Shown: positions 1 to 6,222, numbered from the stretch's first letter. The stretch: DNA of 13,272 bases from an uncultured bacterium (GCA_903873095.1 CAIQMU010000052.1:1-13272); one strand, 5' to 3'. Made by a program: numbers and translations. The notes: a model not told the origin generated them from the sequence alone.

Positions 1-129
1 AATTTTTAATTTCTTGCCAAGTTCCTTATTCTTTTCAAGAATCAAAACATTTTTTCCACACGAAGACGCAATTGCAGCTGCAAACATTCCTGATGCTCCC
101 CCGCCAATAACTACGACATCATAGTTCAT
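1..129 (-). CDS. NAD(P)/FAD-dependent oxidoreductase, YhiN/BaiN-like (HI0933 family), N-terminal fragment
   Basis: Only the first 43 residues are in the window; the gene runs off the left edge. The protein begins MNYDVVVIGGGASGMFAAA, a Rossmann dinucleotide-binding GxGxxG-type motif (GGGASG at residues 9-14) that binds the ADP part of FAD. The next strand ends in LILEKNKELGKKL (residues 30-42), where the Glu would hold the ribose. LEKN..LGKKL after a GGGASG motif is typical of the HI0933/YhiN/BaiN flavoprotein family, whose physiological substrates are mostly unknown. The ATG at 129 is chosen because the FAD motif follows at the usual distance. It lies 14 nt after the ABC-F stop codon, and a TATAAT box sits 6 nt before it. 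The family call is good; the exact subfamily is uncertain from a fragment. Confidence 0.8.
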   Translation of the reverse strand, partial: MNYDVVVIGGGASGMFAAAIASSCGKNVLILEKNKELGKKLKI

Positions 130-135
130 AAATCT

Positions 136-141
136 ATTATA
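136..141 (-). promoter_or_regulatory. -10 box (TATAAT) of the flavoprotein gene
   Basis: On the minus strand TATAAT is followed by AGATTT and then the ATG at 129. With initiation about 7 nt after the box, the mRNA would begin at or next to the start codon. No convincing -35 box is visible, and the box lies in the gap right after the ABC-F stop codon. Confidence 0.5.
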
Positions 142-143
142 GA

Positions 144-1613
144 TTATTTCCCAAGATCAAGTGTCTCGTCAATGCGAATTTTTTCGACGAAATCCGGAAC
201 GTGCGATACCATGATCATTGCACCTGAATATTTATTCAAAGCTTCTGCAATAACGGGAATATGTCGGAAGTTAATATGGTTCGTTGGTTCGTCCAAAATA
301 AGAAGTCCTGGTTTTAACAGTACAAGACTTGCAAAGGCAACAAGACCTTTTTGCCCTTCGGATAATGCGCCAATTTTGGTGTTAATGATTTCGCCTGTAA
401 TCAAGAAACTCGCCGCAACTGCTCGCATGTGTTCCTCGTCGAGTTTTCCTTCTACTGCGATCGTAATTTTTGACAACGCTTCGCGTGGAGTTTGATTAAA
501 ATCAAGAGTTGAGAAATCTTGTCGGTAATATCCAATGCGAATACCTGACATGATGACAGCACCTTCGGTTTCGTTTTTTGCGAGACGTTCAAGAAGGGTT
601 GATTTTCCAATACCATTTGGACCCTTGAGCAACAAGTGTTGATTTTTCTTGACGATGACGTTTACTTTTTTGTGTTTTGGTTTGTGGGTGTGTGGATCTA
701 AAATTGAAAGATCAGTAATTGTTACAACATTTCCACCGATATTTTCTTGAGCTGGAATGGTGAATGCACGAATCGTTTTGTCTTCTTTGCGAACATCAAC
801 AATGTCTTCTTCGAGCTCCTCGGCCATTTCACGCATTCGTTTTGCAACCAATCGCATCTGTCCTCCTTTGAAGGCGAACATGTTGGCTTTTTCTTTCTTG
901 GCTTGAATTTGTTTTTCAAGCTGTGCGTTTTTCATGTTTTCGCGTTCAACACGCGCAGTAATATCCTTGAGTACGTTTGAATAGTTTCCGACGTATTGTT
1001 CAATTTTTCGAGTATAAATATCCAAGTAAAGGACGCCTTCGGTAAAGGAATTGAGGAAGTCTGCATCGTGGGAAATGACGACAACGGTTTTCTTGTACGC
1101 TTTCAAAAATTCTGTGAGATGATCGATTCCTGCATGGTCCAAGTTGTTTGTTGGTTCATCAAGAAGTAAGATATCAGGATTTTGAATCAACGCAGATGCA
1201 AGTAAGAGTCGCGCTTGTTGGCCACCTGAAAATGATTTAATGATGCGATCGTGTGGTGCGTGGAGCCCCACAACGTCAAGCACTGCGTCTATTTTTGGAT
1301 CAATGTCATAAACTTTTTGAGAAAAACATTTCTGAAAAAATTCTGAAACAGTGAGTTCAAGTTGATCGCGTGGAATAACCTGACGAGCGATTGCGATCGT
1401 TGATCCCTTGTCGATATAGATTTCACCTTCGACAGGTTCGAGTGTTCCCGTGATCAAACCAAACAATGTTGATTTCCCTGCCCCGTTTTGCCCCATGATG
1501 GTGATTTTTGCACCTTTACGCAATGAAAACGAAACCTCATCTAAAATGGGTTTGTTTGCGTTATATTCAAATGATACGCCGTCAAAACGGACGATTACTT
1601 CATTTCTTGACAT
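144..1613 (-). CDS. ABC-F family ATPase (two ABC domains, ribosome-associated type)
   Basis: A 489-aa protein with two ATP-binding cassettes and no membrane segments, the ABC-F layout. These proteins usually act in the ribosomal E site on stalled or specialised translation. Cassette 1 has Walker A GQNGAGKST (41-49), signature SGGQQ (129-133), Walker B LLLDEPTNNLD (149-159) with catalytic Glu153, and H-loop SHD (181-183). The linker (about 205-285) is charged and helical, as expected for the P-site tRNA interaction motif. Cassette 2 has GPNGIGKST (331-339), signature LSEGQ (418-421 region) and LLILDEPTNH (437-446) with catalytic Glu442. Cassette 2 is atypical: LSEGQ replaces LSGGQ and the D-loop reads IN instead of LD. 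The subfamily (EttA, Uup, YdiF or resistance type) cannot be fixed from the motifs alone. Confidence 0.9.
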   Translation of the reverse strand: MSRNEVIVRFDGVSFEYNANKPILDEVSFSLRKGAKITIMGQNGAGKSTLFGLITGTLEPVEGEIYIDKGSTIAIARQVIPRDQLELTVSEFFQKCFSQKVYDIDPKIDAVLDVVGLHAPHDRIIKSFSGGQQARLLLASALIQNPDILLLDEPTNNLDHAGIDHLTEFLKAYKKTVVVISHDADFLNSFTEGVLYLDIYTRKIEQYVGNYSNVLKDITARVERENMKNAQLEKQIQAKKEKANMFAFKGGQMRLVAKRMREMAEELEEDIVDVRKEDKTIRAFTIPAQENIGGNVVTITDLSILDPHTHKPKHKKVNVIVKKNQHLLLKGPNGIGKSTLLERLAKNETEGAVIMSGIRIGYYRQDFSTLDFNQTPREALSKITIAVEGKLDEEHMRAVAASFLITGEIINTKIGALSEGQKGLVAFASLVLLKPGLLILDEPTNHINFRHIPVIAEALNKYSGAMIMVSHVPDFVEKIRIDETLDLGK

Positions 1614-1621
1614 GAACGGAA

Positions 1622-1627
1622 ATCATA
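1622..1627 (-). promoter_or_regulatory. Extended -10 box (TGA-TATGAT) of the ABC-F gene
   Basis: The minus strand reads TATGATATGAT, then 8 nt, then the ATG at 1613. The second TATGAT is preceded by TGA, an extended -10. The expected transcription start falls at or within a base or two of the ATG, so a leaderless mRNA is likely. No Shine-Dalgarno sequence is visible. Confidence 0.55.
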
Positions 1628-1656
1628 TCATATTTTGATTGAAATTAAAAGGATAT

Positions 1657-2199
1657 TTATATATTTTGCATAACAAAAACCCTGACGCTGCTCGCAATAG
1701 AAAATGCCCTATCCAGTTCCTGTTTAGAATAAGATTTTACTTTTTGATGTGATCCGATATGTTGGTCATTTCGCATAATTCTAATTTCATCAATCTCTTT
1801 AAAAAGTGATTTTTTGATAAGCTGTTTTGATTTTAAAAATGTAGAAATTTGTCCAAGATTAAGCTTTTCCTTGTCAATACTATGCTGTATCTTTTTATAA
1901 TCACCCGCAACGATTTGATGGTCATTGCTTATTATATGGAGAACTTTTTTATTTTTTAATTCCCAAGTATTCGTTACAAGTTCATGTTCGGATACTTTCT
2001 TTTCAAGAAGATGAAAAAGCAAAGCCTCCACAATCGATGCTGTATAAATAATAATCGTTTTTCTGAAAGAACTTTTTGCGGCAGAATTGTAACTTGATGA
2101 TTCTGTAAATGGTATTAGTGCCATAATATGATCAAAAGTCTCGTCCATATTCTGGCGAAGAATATTATTTTGGACAAAGGAAAAACGCGAATTCATCAT
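1657..2199 (-). CDS. HEPN-like hypothetical protein (180 aa)
   Basis: No named family is recognised with certainty. The protein is alpha-helical and soluble. An early helix reads YTASIVEALLFHLLEKK (residues 52-68), and a later one carries EIDEIRIMRNDQHIGSH (135-151). The pairing of an E-A-L-L-type helix with a late R-x6-H motif (R140 to H147, or RN at 143-144 followed by H147) resembles HEPN-fold proteins, where Arg and His form an RNase site or a nucleotide-binding face. The HEPN assignment is inference from motif shape only. The gene begins 12 nt after the stop of the small basic protein upstream, so the two are probably one transcript. It starts with ATG ATG and either could be used. It is more AT-rich than the ABC-F gene, in keeping with an accessory gene. 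A toxin-antitoxin role is possible but unproven. Confidence 0.6.
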   Translation of the reverse strand: MMNSRFSFVQNNILRQNMDETFDHIMALIPFTESSSYNSAAKSSFRKTIIIYTASIVEALLFHLLEKKVSEHELVTNTWELKNKKVLHIISNDHQIVAGDYKKIQHSIDKEKLNLGQISTFLKSKQLIKKSLFKEIDEIRIMRNDQHIGSHQKVKSYSKQELDRAFSIASSVRVFVMQNI

Positions 2200-2211
2200 A
2201 GAATGTAATTG

Positions 2212-2391
2212 TTAATCTTGAAGCATTTTTGCCAGCGATGGATAACCTTTTATTTTAAAATAATCACCAAGTTTCATAGTCCCGTCGACACCAAGTTTGA
2301 CTCGGTAATGTTTTTCAAAAGAAGAAACCGTTGTGTTGTAATGGTTTGAAAAAGTTCGTTTGTATTTATTTTTTGAACGTGTCGTATTCAT
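2212..2391 (-). CDS. Small basic hypothetical protein (59 aa), first gene of the HEPN-like pair
   Basis: A 59-residue protein from the ATG at 2391; an in-frame GTG at 2397 would add two residues. The N-terminal half is strongly basic (TRSKNKYKR), followed by SFEKHYRVKLGVDGTMKLGDYFKIKGYPSLAKML. The FEKHYRVKLG...MKLGDYFKIKGYPS stretch is rich in Gly, Lys and aromatic residues and may bind nucleic acid, but I recognise no family. It ends 12 nt before the HEPN-like gene, which supports a two-gene operon. On the minus strand a TATGAT box sits 11 nt before the ATG, with only a weak -35 (TGTGAT, 17 nt spacing). The tight pairing of a small basic protein with a HEPN-like protein is the main reason to treat it as real. 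Confidence 0.6.
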   Translation of the reverse strand: MNTTRSKNKYKRTFSNHYNTTVSSFEKHYRVKLGVDGTMKLGDYFKIKGYPSLAKMLQD

Positions 2392-2473
2392 GTACACAGG
2401 ATATCATATTCATTTTTTCTTTCAAATCACACTTGATAATTTCTTTATTTTTTCTTTATCTTTTAGTTACACC

Positions 2474-2496
2474 AAAAAACACCGATTCCGGTGTTT
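2474..2496 (-). terminator. Rho-independent terminator after the lmo0937-type gene
   Basis: The minus strand reads AAACACCG-GAAT-CGGTGTTT and continues into a run of six T. The 8-bp stem encloses a 4-nt loop and lies about 30 nt past the stop codon of the 46-aa membrane peptide. Confidence 0.85.
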
Positions 2497-2527
2497 CTGG
2501 GGTCTTATGATAAATCGATCAGGGTAT

Positions 2528-2668
2528 CTAGGCTTTTTTAACGAGCTTGATAATGAACAAAATAATCGCAACAACAAGGAGAATGTGAATATACCAACCA
2601 AGGGTATACACACCAATAATACCGAGTAACCAAAGAATCAAGAGAATAATACCAATCGTAATGAGCAT
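2528..2668 (-). CDS. lmo0937-family small membrane protein (46 aa)
   Basis: A short gene read directly from the minus strand: ATG at 2668, TAG at 2528-2530, 46 residues. The product starts MLITIGIILLILWLLGIIG, continues VYTLGWYIHILLVVAII, and ends in basic KLVKKA. Two hydrophobic helices (about 2-20 and 27-41) joined by a short YTLGWYIH turn, with the L-I-L-W-L-L-G and Y-T-L-G-x-x-I-H-I-L-L-V pattern, match the widespread lmo0937 family of tiny inner-membrane proteins of unknown function. The length agrees with the family (about 45-55 aa). It has its own promoter (TTGTAT-16-TATACT) and terminator, so it is a single-gene unit. No Shine-Dalgarno is evident. I am confident of the family and make no functional claim. 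Confidence 0.85.
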   Translation of the reverse strand: MLITIGIILLILWLLGIIGVYTLGWYIHILLVVAIILFIIKLVKKA

Positions 2669-2718
2669 ATAAACGTAACGTAATTAATGCTAATAAACTT
2701 CGGCCTTTCTGCATTCTT

Positions 2719-2746
2719 AGTATACTCTTATATGGTTGGGATACAA
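2719..2746 (-). promoter_or_regulatory. Sigma-70-type promoter of the lmo0937-type gene
   Basis: TTGTAT (2746-2741) and TATACT (2724-2719) on the minus strand, 16 nt apart. The leader to the ATG at 2668 would be about 45 nt. The promoter sits just after the trhO stop codon, so the peptide gene need not rely on trhO transcription. Confidence 0.6.
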
Positions 2747-2758
2747 GCAATCTGTGGA

Positions 2759-3709
2759 TCATCGTTTTAACAGGATTCGGTTGAGGATTTTTCCAATAAA
2801 TCCGAGATGTCCATAACAGCGATCTTTGCAGTACATCTTGCCATACTTGTTCAAACAATCTTTGCAATACAAGAATTGCCCATGACATGATTCATTTTTA
2901 CAGTCGACGTAATTTTCTGTTTTATTTCCACATCGTTTACACGTACCAATAATTTCGTGCGACTGCCCATCATAATCAATAACGTTTCGTCCATCAAATG
3001 AATACATGGCACCGTTGAAATTTTTCCCTGGAAATTGTTCCATATATGAAACCATTCCACCATCGAGTTGGTACACATCTTTAAATCCTTGGGATTTCAA
3101 ATAGCCACTTGCCTTTTCACATCGGACACCGCCGGTACACACCGTGAGAACTTTTTTATCTTTCAAGTGTTCAAGGTTAGGAAGTTCTTTTGGTAGATCC
3201 CTGAAGTTTTTTAATTTTGGCAAAATTGAATTTGGGAAATGACCAACAGCATGTTCGTAGTCATTGCGCATATCAATAATTTCAAATTCTTCTCCATTTT
3301 CAAACCATTTATGTAATTCCTCGGGTTTTAGATGAGTTCCTGTAATCTGGTTTGGATCAACATCATGTTCATCAAGCCCAAGTGAAACAATTTCTGGGCG
3401 AACTTTTATTTTTAATTTTGGAAATGAGGTTCCTGTTCCACGGCTGTATTTGATGTGCATATCAGCGAATCGTGGATCACTTGTGATTGTCTTGATATAT
3501 TCATTTGCAGCTTCGGGCGTTCCTTCACATGTTCCGTTTAGTCCTTCATGGGCGACAATAAACCGGCCCTTTATTCCAAGTTTCTCGCACAATGTGCGTT
3601 GTTCGTTCATAAACTGGGTAGGGTTTTCGATGTGTACGTACTTGTAAAAAAGTAACACAACAAAATCCCAATCTTTGATTTGTGGTTTTGTTTCGAATGG
3701 GATTTGCAT
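2759..3709 (-). CDS. trhO: tRNA uridine(34) hydroxylase, rhodanese family (TrhO/YceA)
   Basis: A 316-aa protein of the TrhO (YceA) family, which uses O2 to convert U34 to 5-hydroxyuridine in the anticodon of certain tRNAs. The N-terminal domain has the family pattern FYKYVHIENP (21-30) and the EGLNGT block (55-60). A rhodanese domain follows (about 125-235), with IIDMRNDYEHAVGHF (144-158) and active-site loop VCTGGVRCEKASGYL (190-204). Cys191 is the predicted catalytic thiol and Cys197 is the second conserved Cys. The C-terminal tail is Cys-rich (C257, C260, C270, C275, C282, C285, C294, C298), in keeping with a zinc-binding region seen in many members. Length and start fit the family. It has its own promoter (TTGAAA-16-TGC-TATAAT type). 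The stop codon is TGA, evidence that UGA is not reassigned here. Confidence 0.93.
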   Translation of the reverse strand: MQIPFETKPQIKDWDFVVLLFYKYVHIENPTQFMNEQRTLCEKLGIKGRFIVAHEGLNGTCEGTPEAANEYIKTITSDPRFADMHIKYSRGTGTSFPKLKIKVRPEIVSLGLDEHDVDPNQITGTHLKPEELHKWFENGEEFEIIDMRNDYEHAVGHFPNSILPKLKNFRDLPKELPNLEHLKDKKVLTVCTGGVRCEKASGYLKSQGFKDVYQLDGGMVSYMEQFPGKNFNGAMYSFDGRNVIDYDGQSHEIIGTCKRCGNKTENYVDCKNESCHGQFLYCKDCLNKYGKMYCKDRCYGHLGFIGKILNRILLKR

Positions 3710-3721
3710 AAGTAGGTTGAG

Positions 3722-3749
3722 ATTATAGCAGAATCTGTAATGATTTCAA
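3722..3749 (-). promoter_or_regulatory. trhO promoter with extended -10
   Basis: TTGAAA (3749-3744), 16 nt, then TATAAT (3727-3722) preceded by TGC, an extended -10. The ATG at 3709 is 12 nt past the -10, leaving a leader of about 5 nt with no Shine-Dalgarno. Confidence 0.75.
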
Positions 3750-3757
3750 GGGATTAC

Positions 3758-3786
3758 TTGACTTGTTAATATTATTGTGATAGTTT
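3758..3786 (+). promoter_or_regulatory. Possible promoter of the 117-aa plus-strand gene
   Basis: TTGACT (3758-3763) and TAGTTT (3781-3786) are 17 nt apart, with TGA just before the -10. The -35 box is good and the -10 weak. It diverges from the trhO promoter, about 10 nt away. Confidence 0.45.
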
Positions 3787-3810
3787 TAACTCAAATAAAA
3801 TTATAACAAA

Positions 3811-4164
3811 ATGATAAAAATAATAATCTACTCGTGTTTTCCTTTTGCAAAGGTTGTGCAGGATGATATTTCTATAAGAATTCAGCAAAAGATCTTCAAT
3901 AGAAATTTCATTAACATGGATCAGGTCGTCATAATTTTCGCTACAGGCCTTACAAATATTAATGCTTCACAAAAAGTAAAATTAAACAAAGAAGACGTTT
4001 TTCAAGAAATTAAGACTGGAAATCAAATTTTCATTGAAATGAAAGCCTCTGATCCAAATCCAGAAACCAACACATACCAGCGAAGCATCCTAGCTGAAAT
4101 TTTCACTGATTTCGAACAAAAACTTGAACACATTGTCAGTCTTGTAAGAATTGCAACTGGATAA
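3811..4164 (+). CDS. Hypothetical protein (117 aa), single-gene unit
   Basis: I do not recognise the family. The product starts MIKIIIYSCFPFAKVVQDD, a beta strand leading into a helix, and contains MDQVVIIFATGLTNINASQKVKLNKED (36-62). The C-terminal half has a second strand (GNQIFIEMKAS) and a helix (AEIFTDFEQKLEHIVSLV). The alternating strand/helix pattern suggests a small soluble alpha/beta domain, loosely like tautomerase-type subunits, but the catalytic Pro1 of that superfamily is absent and I would not name it so. It is real rather than a shadow: nothing overlaps it on the other strand, a promoter-like sequence lies upstream, and a strong terminator begins 7 nt after its TAA. It diverges from trhO and converges on the membrane-protein gene. 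No Shine-Dalgarno is seen. Confidence 0.7.
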   Translation: MIKIIIYSCFPFAKVVQDDISIRIQQKIFNRNFINMDQVVIIFATGLTNINASQKVKLNKEDVFQEIKTGNQIFIEMKASDPNPETNTYQRSILAEIFTDFEQKLEHIVSLVRIATG

Positions 4165-4170
4165 AAATGC

Positions 4171-4201
4171 AAAAATCCCACAAATATTTGTGGGATTTTT
4201 T
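4171..4201. terminator. Bidirectional rho-independent terminator
   Basis: A perfect 30-nt palindrome (4171-4200) with AAAAATCCCACAAAT and its exact complement, flanked by A5 and T6. It separates the convergent 117-aa gene (plus) and the membrane-protein gene (minus, stop at 4208) and can end transcription from both. Confidence 0.92.
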
Positions 4202-4207
4202 AATGAA

Positions 4208-4930
4208 TTAGTTTTGATGAGACACTTTCTCTTTCAAGAAATCATAAACTTTTGCATGAGCGAGTTTTGAGACTGGAACGGTGACAGCAAGTCCGACAAC
4301 TAAACAGATAAGTCCAAGAAGGTTATAAAATCCAAGGACGATTCCAAATCCAAGAAGTTGGAGCAAATTTCCTTTGGTTAGTTCGCCTGCTTTCTTGAAA
4401 ATAGCTTTTGATCTGAGTCCTGGATTATCAAGTGCAACATAGTACATAAATTGATAACGAAGCGCTACATAAATAGCACTGACGAGGAATGTGGCATATG
4501 CAAGGACTCCTCCGATGACGACAACAACATGAACGTGTGTTAAGTATCCAATGAGTGCGACAATGAGAAATGGCAGAACAGAAATGACGAAGAAATATGC
4601 GAATCGCAAGACGTACCAAACAAATACCTTGATTGCGCGAAGCCATGTTGCACTGTCTGTTTCAAATGTCGACCAGGTTGCTGTTCCTGTTCGATTCAGT
4701 GAAAGGAGTACTTTGCACCAACCAAGTCCGATCAAGATTGAGATAATCACTGAAACAATGGCTCCGAATATCTCGGCGATGGCATGACCCTGAACTCCTC
4801 GTTGTAATATTTTGAGGATTATTTCAATAACAACGGTTGCAAGTCCCGCTAAAATGATAAATTTCCAATTCTTTTTAAACGTCGCATATCCAGACGAAAT
4901 CATCGCGTTAAATGAAAATGATGTGTTCAT
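4208..4930 (-). CDS. Multi-pass membrane protein, DUF975/GPDPase-membrane-domain-like
   Basis: A 240-aa integral membrane protein with about five hydrophobic segments: 23-42, 52-76, 101-130, 133-157 and 190-218. There is no signal peptide and no enzymatic motif. The order of helices and the late segment RYQFMYYVALDNPGLRSK followed by AGELTKGN before the last helix resemble the DUF975 and glycerophosphodiesterase-membrane-domain families, which are predicted membrane proteins of unclear role. This is recognition by pattern, not by search. A conserved-looking WSTFETDSATWLRAIK loop joins segments 2 and 3. The ATG at 4930 is supported by an extended -10 (TGT-TATAAT) only 8 nt upstream, suggesting a leaderless message. 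The gene is transcribed alone, between the tRNA-side palindromes and a bidirectional terminator. Confidence 0.75.
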   Translation of the reverse strand: MNTSFSFNAMISSGYATFKKNWKFIILAGLATVVIEIILKILQRGVQGHAIAEIFGAIVSVIISILIGLGWCKVLLSLNRTGTATWSTFETDSATWLRAIKVFVWYVLRFAYFFVISVLPFLIVALIGYLTHVHVVVVIGGVLAYATFLVSAIYVALRYQFMYYVALDNPGLRSKAIFKKAGELTKGNLLQLLGFGIVLGFYNLLGLICLVVGLAVTVPVSKLAHAKVYDFLKEKVSHQN

Positions 4931-4938
4931 AGATATGT

Positions 4939-4947
4939 ATTATAACA
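4939..4947 (-). promoter_or_regulatory. Extended -10 (TGT-TATAAT) of the membrane-protein gene
   Basis: On the minus strand TGTTATAAT is followed by 8 nt and the ATG at 4930. A consensus extended -10 with no good -35 at normal spacing; a leaderless or near-leaderless transcript is predicted. Confidence 0.6.
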
Positions 4948-4988
4948 TAGGTGCCGTGCACTGCGAAGCAAAAACGTTAAATGTTGGC

Positions 4989-5012
4989 CCTGCTCCGCTA
5001 AAGCTACGCAGG
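4989..5012. repeat. Small imperfect hairpin next to the tRNA-side palindrome
   Basis: CCTGC (4989-4993) pairs with GCAGG (5008-5012), and GCT (4997-4999) with AGC (5002-5004), separated by symmetrical 3-nt internal loops. It abuts the long palindrome at 5013-5060 with no spacer. A further copy of the TGCGAAGCA unit lies at 4962-4970, so 4961-5060 is one repeat-built segment. Confidence 0.55.
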
Positions 5013-5060
5013 ACTGCTTCGCAAAAAACTCTGCCGAAGCAGAGTTTTTTGCGAAGCAGT
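5013..5060 (-). terminator. 48-nt perfect inverted repeat with UUCG-loop terminator, touching tRNA-Ile
   Basis: Two exact 22-nt arms (5013-5034 and 5039-5060) enclose a 4-nt loop, CGAA on the plus strand and TTCG on the minus. The inner part on the minus strand, ACTCTGC-TTCG-GCAGAGT followed by six T, is a textbook intrinsic terminator for the tRNA transcript. The outer part adds CTGCTTCGC and its complement, extending the stem up to the tRNA discriminator base at 5060. Confidence 0.85.
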
Positions 5061-5132
5061 GCGCGTGCTTGGGGTCGAACCAAGGACCTTTCGAGTATCA
5101 GTCGAATGCTCTACCAACTGAGCTACACGCGC
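5060..5132 (-). tRNA. tRNA-Ile(GAT)
   Basis: A complete 73-nt cloverleaf on the minus strand, from G1 at 5132 to discriminator A73 at 5060. The acceptor stem GCGCGTG/CACGCGC pairs over all 7 bp, followed by T8 A9. The D-arm is GCTC-AGTTGGTA-GAGC and the anticodon stem TTCGA/TCGAA has loop CTGATAC. The anticodon GAT (5099-5097) reads isoleucine ATC/ATT, with T33 and A37 as expected. The variable loop is AGGTC and the T-arm is CTTGG-TTCGACC-CCAAG. CCA is not encoded: the bases after A73 are CTG, so CCA-adding enzyme is needed. A promoter lies 22 nt upstream and a terminator hairpin begins at the discriminator base. Confidence 0.96.
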
Positions 5133-5154
5133 AAATTTAAAAATGAGCCCCGAA

Positions 5155-5183
5155 ACTATAACAAAAATTACAACAAAATGCAA
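5155..5183 (-). promoter_or_regulatory. tRNA-Ile promoter with extended -10
   Basis: TTGCAT (5183-5178), 17 nt, then TATAGT (5160-5155) preceded by TGT. The tRNA 5' end at 5132 is about 22 nt past the -10, leaving a short leader for RNase P removal. Confidence 0.75.
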
Positions 5184-5197
5184 CTTCCCCCATATGG

Positions 5198-5225
5198 TTG
5201 ACACCTTGGTAATTCTGAGTATGAT
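5198..5225 (+). promoter_or_regulatory. Promoter of the CysQ/IMPase-like gene
   Basis: A consensus TTGACA (5198-5203), 16 nt, then TATGAT (5220-5225). It diverges from the tRNA-Ile promoter. The predicted leader to the ATG at 5264 is about 30 nt. Confidence 0.8.
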
Positions 5226-5263
5226 GAAATTAAATCATTCTAAACAACAAAATTTAAGAAACC

Positions 5264-6217
5264 ATGGCAGTAAAACAAACCCAATTTTTTCAACCGATAA
5301 ACTCGCACAATATCGGAGTCATCATGAGAGAGGTTGTGCGTCGGATGTGTTCAACCATTCATAGGCAGCGCCTAGACTTTACCTTTGAAGGAAAGATTGT
5401 TGACTACAAACTAGGCGATGACTATGTTAGTAGTGCTGATACAGATGCACAATACATTGCCCTCGATTTTCTAGGGAGAAATTTCCCAGATTTTGGCATT
5501 ATTGCCGAAGAAAACAAACTGTTTAAAGATGCGAAAGAGCTTCATCATACGGATGGATCCATTCATAAATTCTTTTTCTCACTTGATCCACTCGATGGAA
5601 CAAAGGCTTTCATTAGAAAACAATCAGACAGTTATTCGAGTATGATCTCATTTATTCATGAGATCAATGGTGTAGCAACCGTGATTGGTGTTTGTATCGG
5701 TGATCCGATGACTGGTGAGATGTACTATACTCGACCTGATTCTCCTCGTGTACACCTGCTGGACAGAGATACAGATTTATCTCGCGTTCTTCAGTTCGAC
5801 AAGGAAATGAACCCGTCAGAAACGTTCGCTCTCTTACGGGAACCGTTGTATGATTTCTCTTCCATCATCAGAAAACTTGTAAATGAAAACGGGCTAGATA
5901 GAGAGAACTTTTTCCTCAAGGCTGAAAATGTGGGTGGCAGCATAGGTATCAGTTTCGCAAAACTGTGGAAGGGTCAATACGGCATGCTGGCACTCAAAGC
6001 CGGTAAAACTACTGTTTGGGATTCCGCGCCATGCATCGGCATCTCTGCCAAGTTAGGTTTTGTGCCCATGATCGTAAACAGTCAAAAGCGTCTCGAGGTA
6101 TCAAAGTTTTTCATTCACACCAAGCGTGAGAATATGGAACAGCACGAAACAATCATCGTACATAAAACACTAGTGCCAAGAATACTGGAATGGCAAAAGG
6201 ATACATTAATGCTTTAA
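5264..6217 (+). CDS. Inositol-monophosphatase superfamily protein, CysQ/IMPase-like
   Basis: A 317-aa soluble protein with all diagnostic motifs of the Mg-dependent IMPase/CysQ/FBPase superfamily. The N-terminal VSSADTDAQ (55-63) is the V-x-x-AD block. Metal ligands are the EE pair of IIAEEN (79-84) and the DPLDGTKAF motif (108-116). The C-terminal VWDSAPCIGISAKLG (251-265) is the WD-x-A-x-x-x-L-x-x-A-G signature. Members dephosphorylate inositol phosphates, 3'-phosphoadenosine-5'-phosphate (CysQ) or fructose-1,6-bisphosphate, and substrate choice cannot be read from these motifs. At 317 aa it is longer than typical CysQ (about 250), with extra sequence between residues 165 and 225. It stands alone with its own consensus promoter and terminator, opposite to the genes around it, which fits an independently acquired housekeeping or salvage gene. 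The ATG at 5264 is preceded by a weak AAGAAA purine stretch. Confidence 0.85.
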   Translation: MAVKQTQFFQPINSHNIGVIMREVVRRMCSTIHRQRLDFTFEGKIVDYKLGDDYVSSADTDAQYIALDFLGRNFPDFGIIAEENKLFKDAKELHHTDGSIHKFFFSLDPLDGTKAFIRKQSDSYSSMISFIHEINGVATVIGVCIGDPMTGEMYYTRPDSPRVHLLDRDTDLSRVLQFDKEMNPSETFALLREPLYDFSSIIRKLVNENGLDRENFFLKAENVGGSIGISFAKLWKGQYGMLALKAGKTTVWDSAPCIGISAKLGFVPMIVNSQKRLEVSKFFIHTKRENMEQHETIIVHKTLVPRILEWQKDTLML

Positions 6218-6222
6218 CAAGC

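Noticed and set aside
172..495. Plus-strand ORF of 107 aa opposite the ABC-F gene
   Set aside because: Antisense shadow of the second ATPase cassette, with no promoter or start signal.
2538..2888. 116-aa minus-strand ORF overlapping trhO
   Set aside because: It is an out-of-frame shadow of the trhO end and of the lmo0937-type gene; its composition is not protein-like.
4961..5060. Integration (att) site at the tRNA 3' end
   Set aside because: No integrase gene and no duplicated tRNA 3' segment is in the window; the repeats are palindromes, not copies of the tRNA end.
5004..5204. 66-aa minus-strand ORF with ARVAQLVEHSTDTRKVLGS
   Set aside because: It is the tRNA-Ile gene and its terminator read as protein; this peptide is a well-known artefact of tRNA translation.
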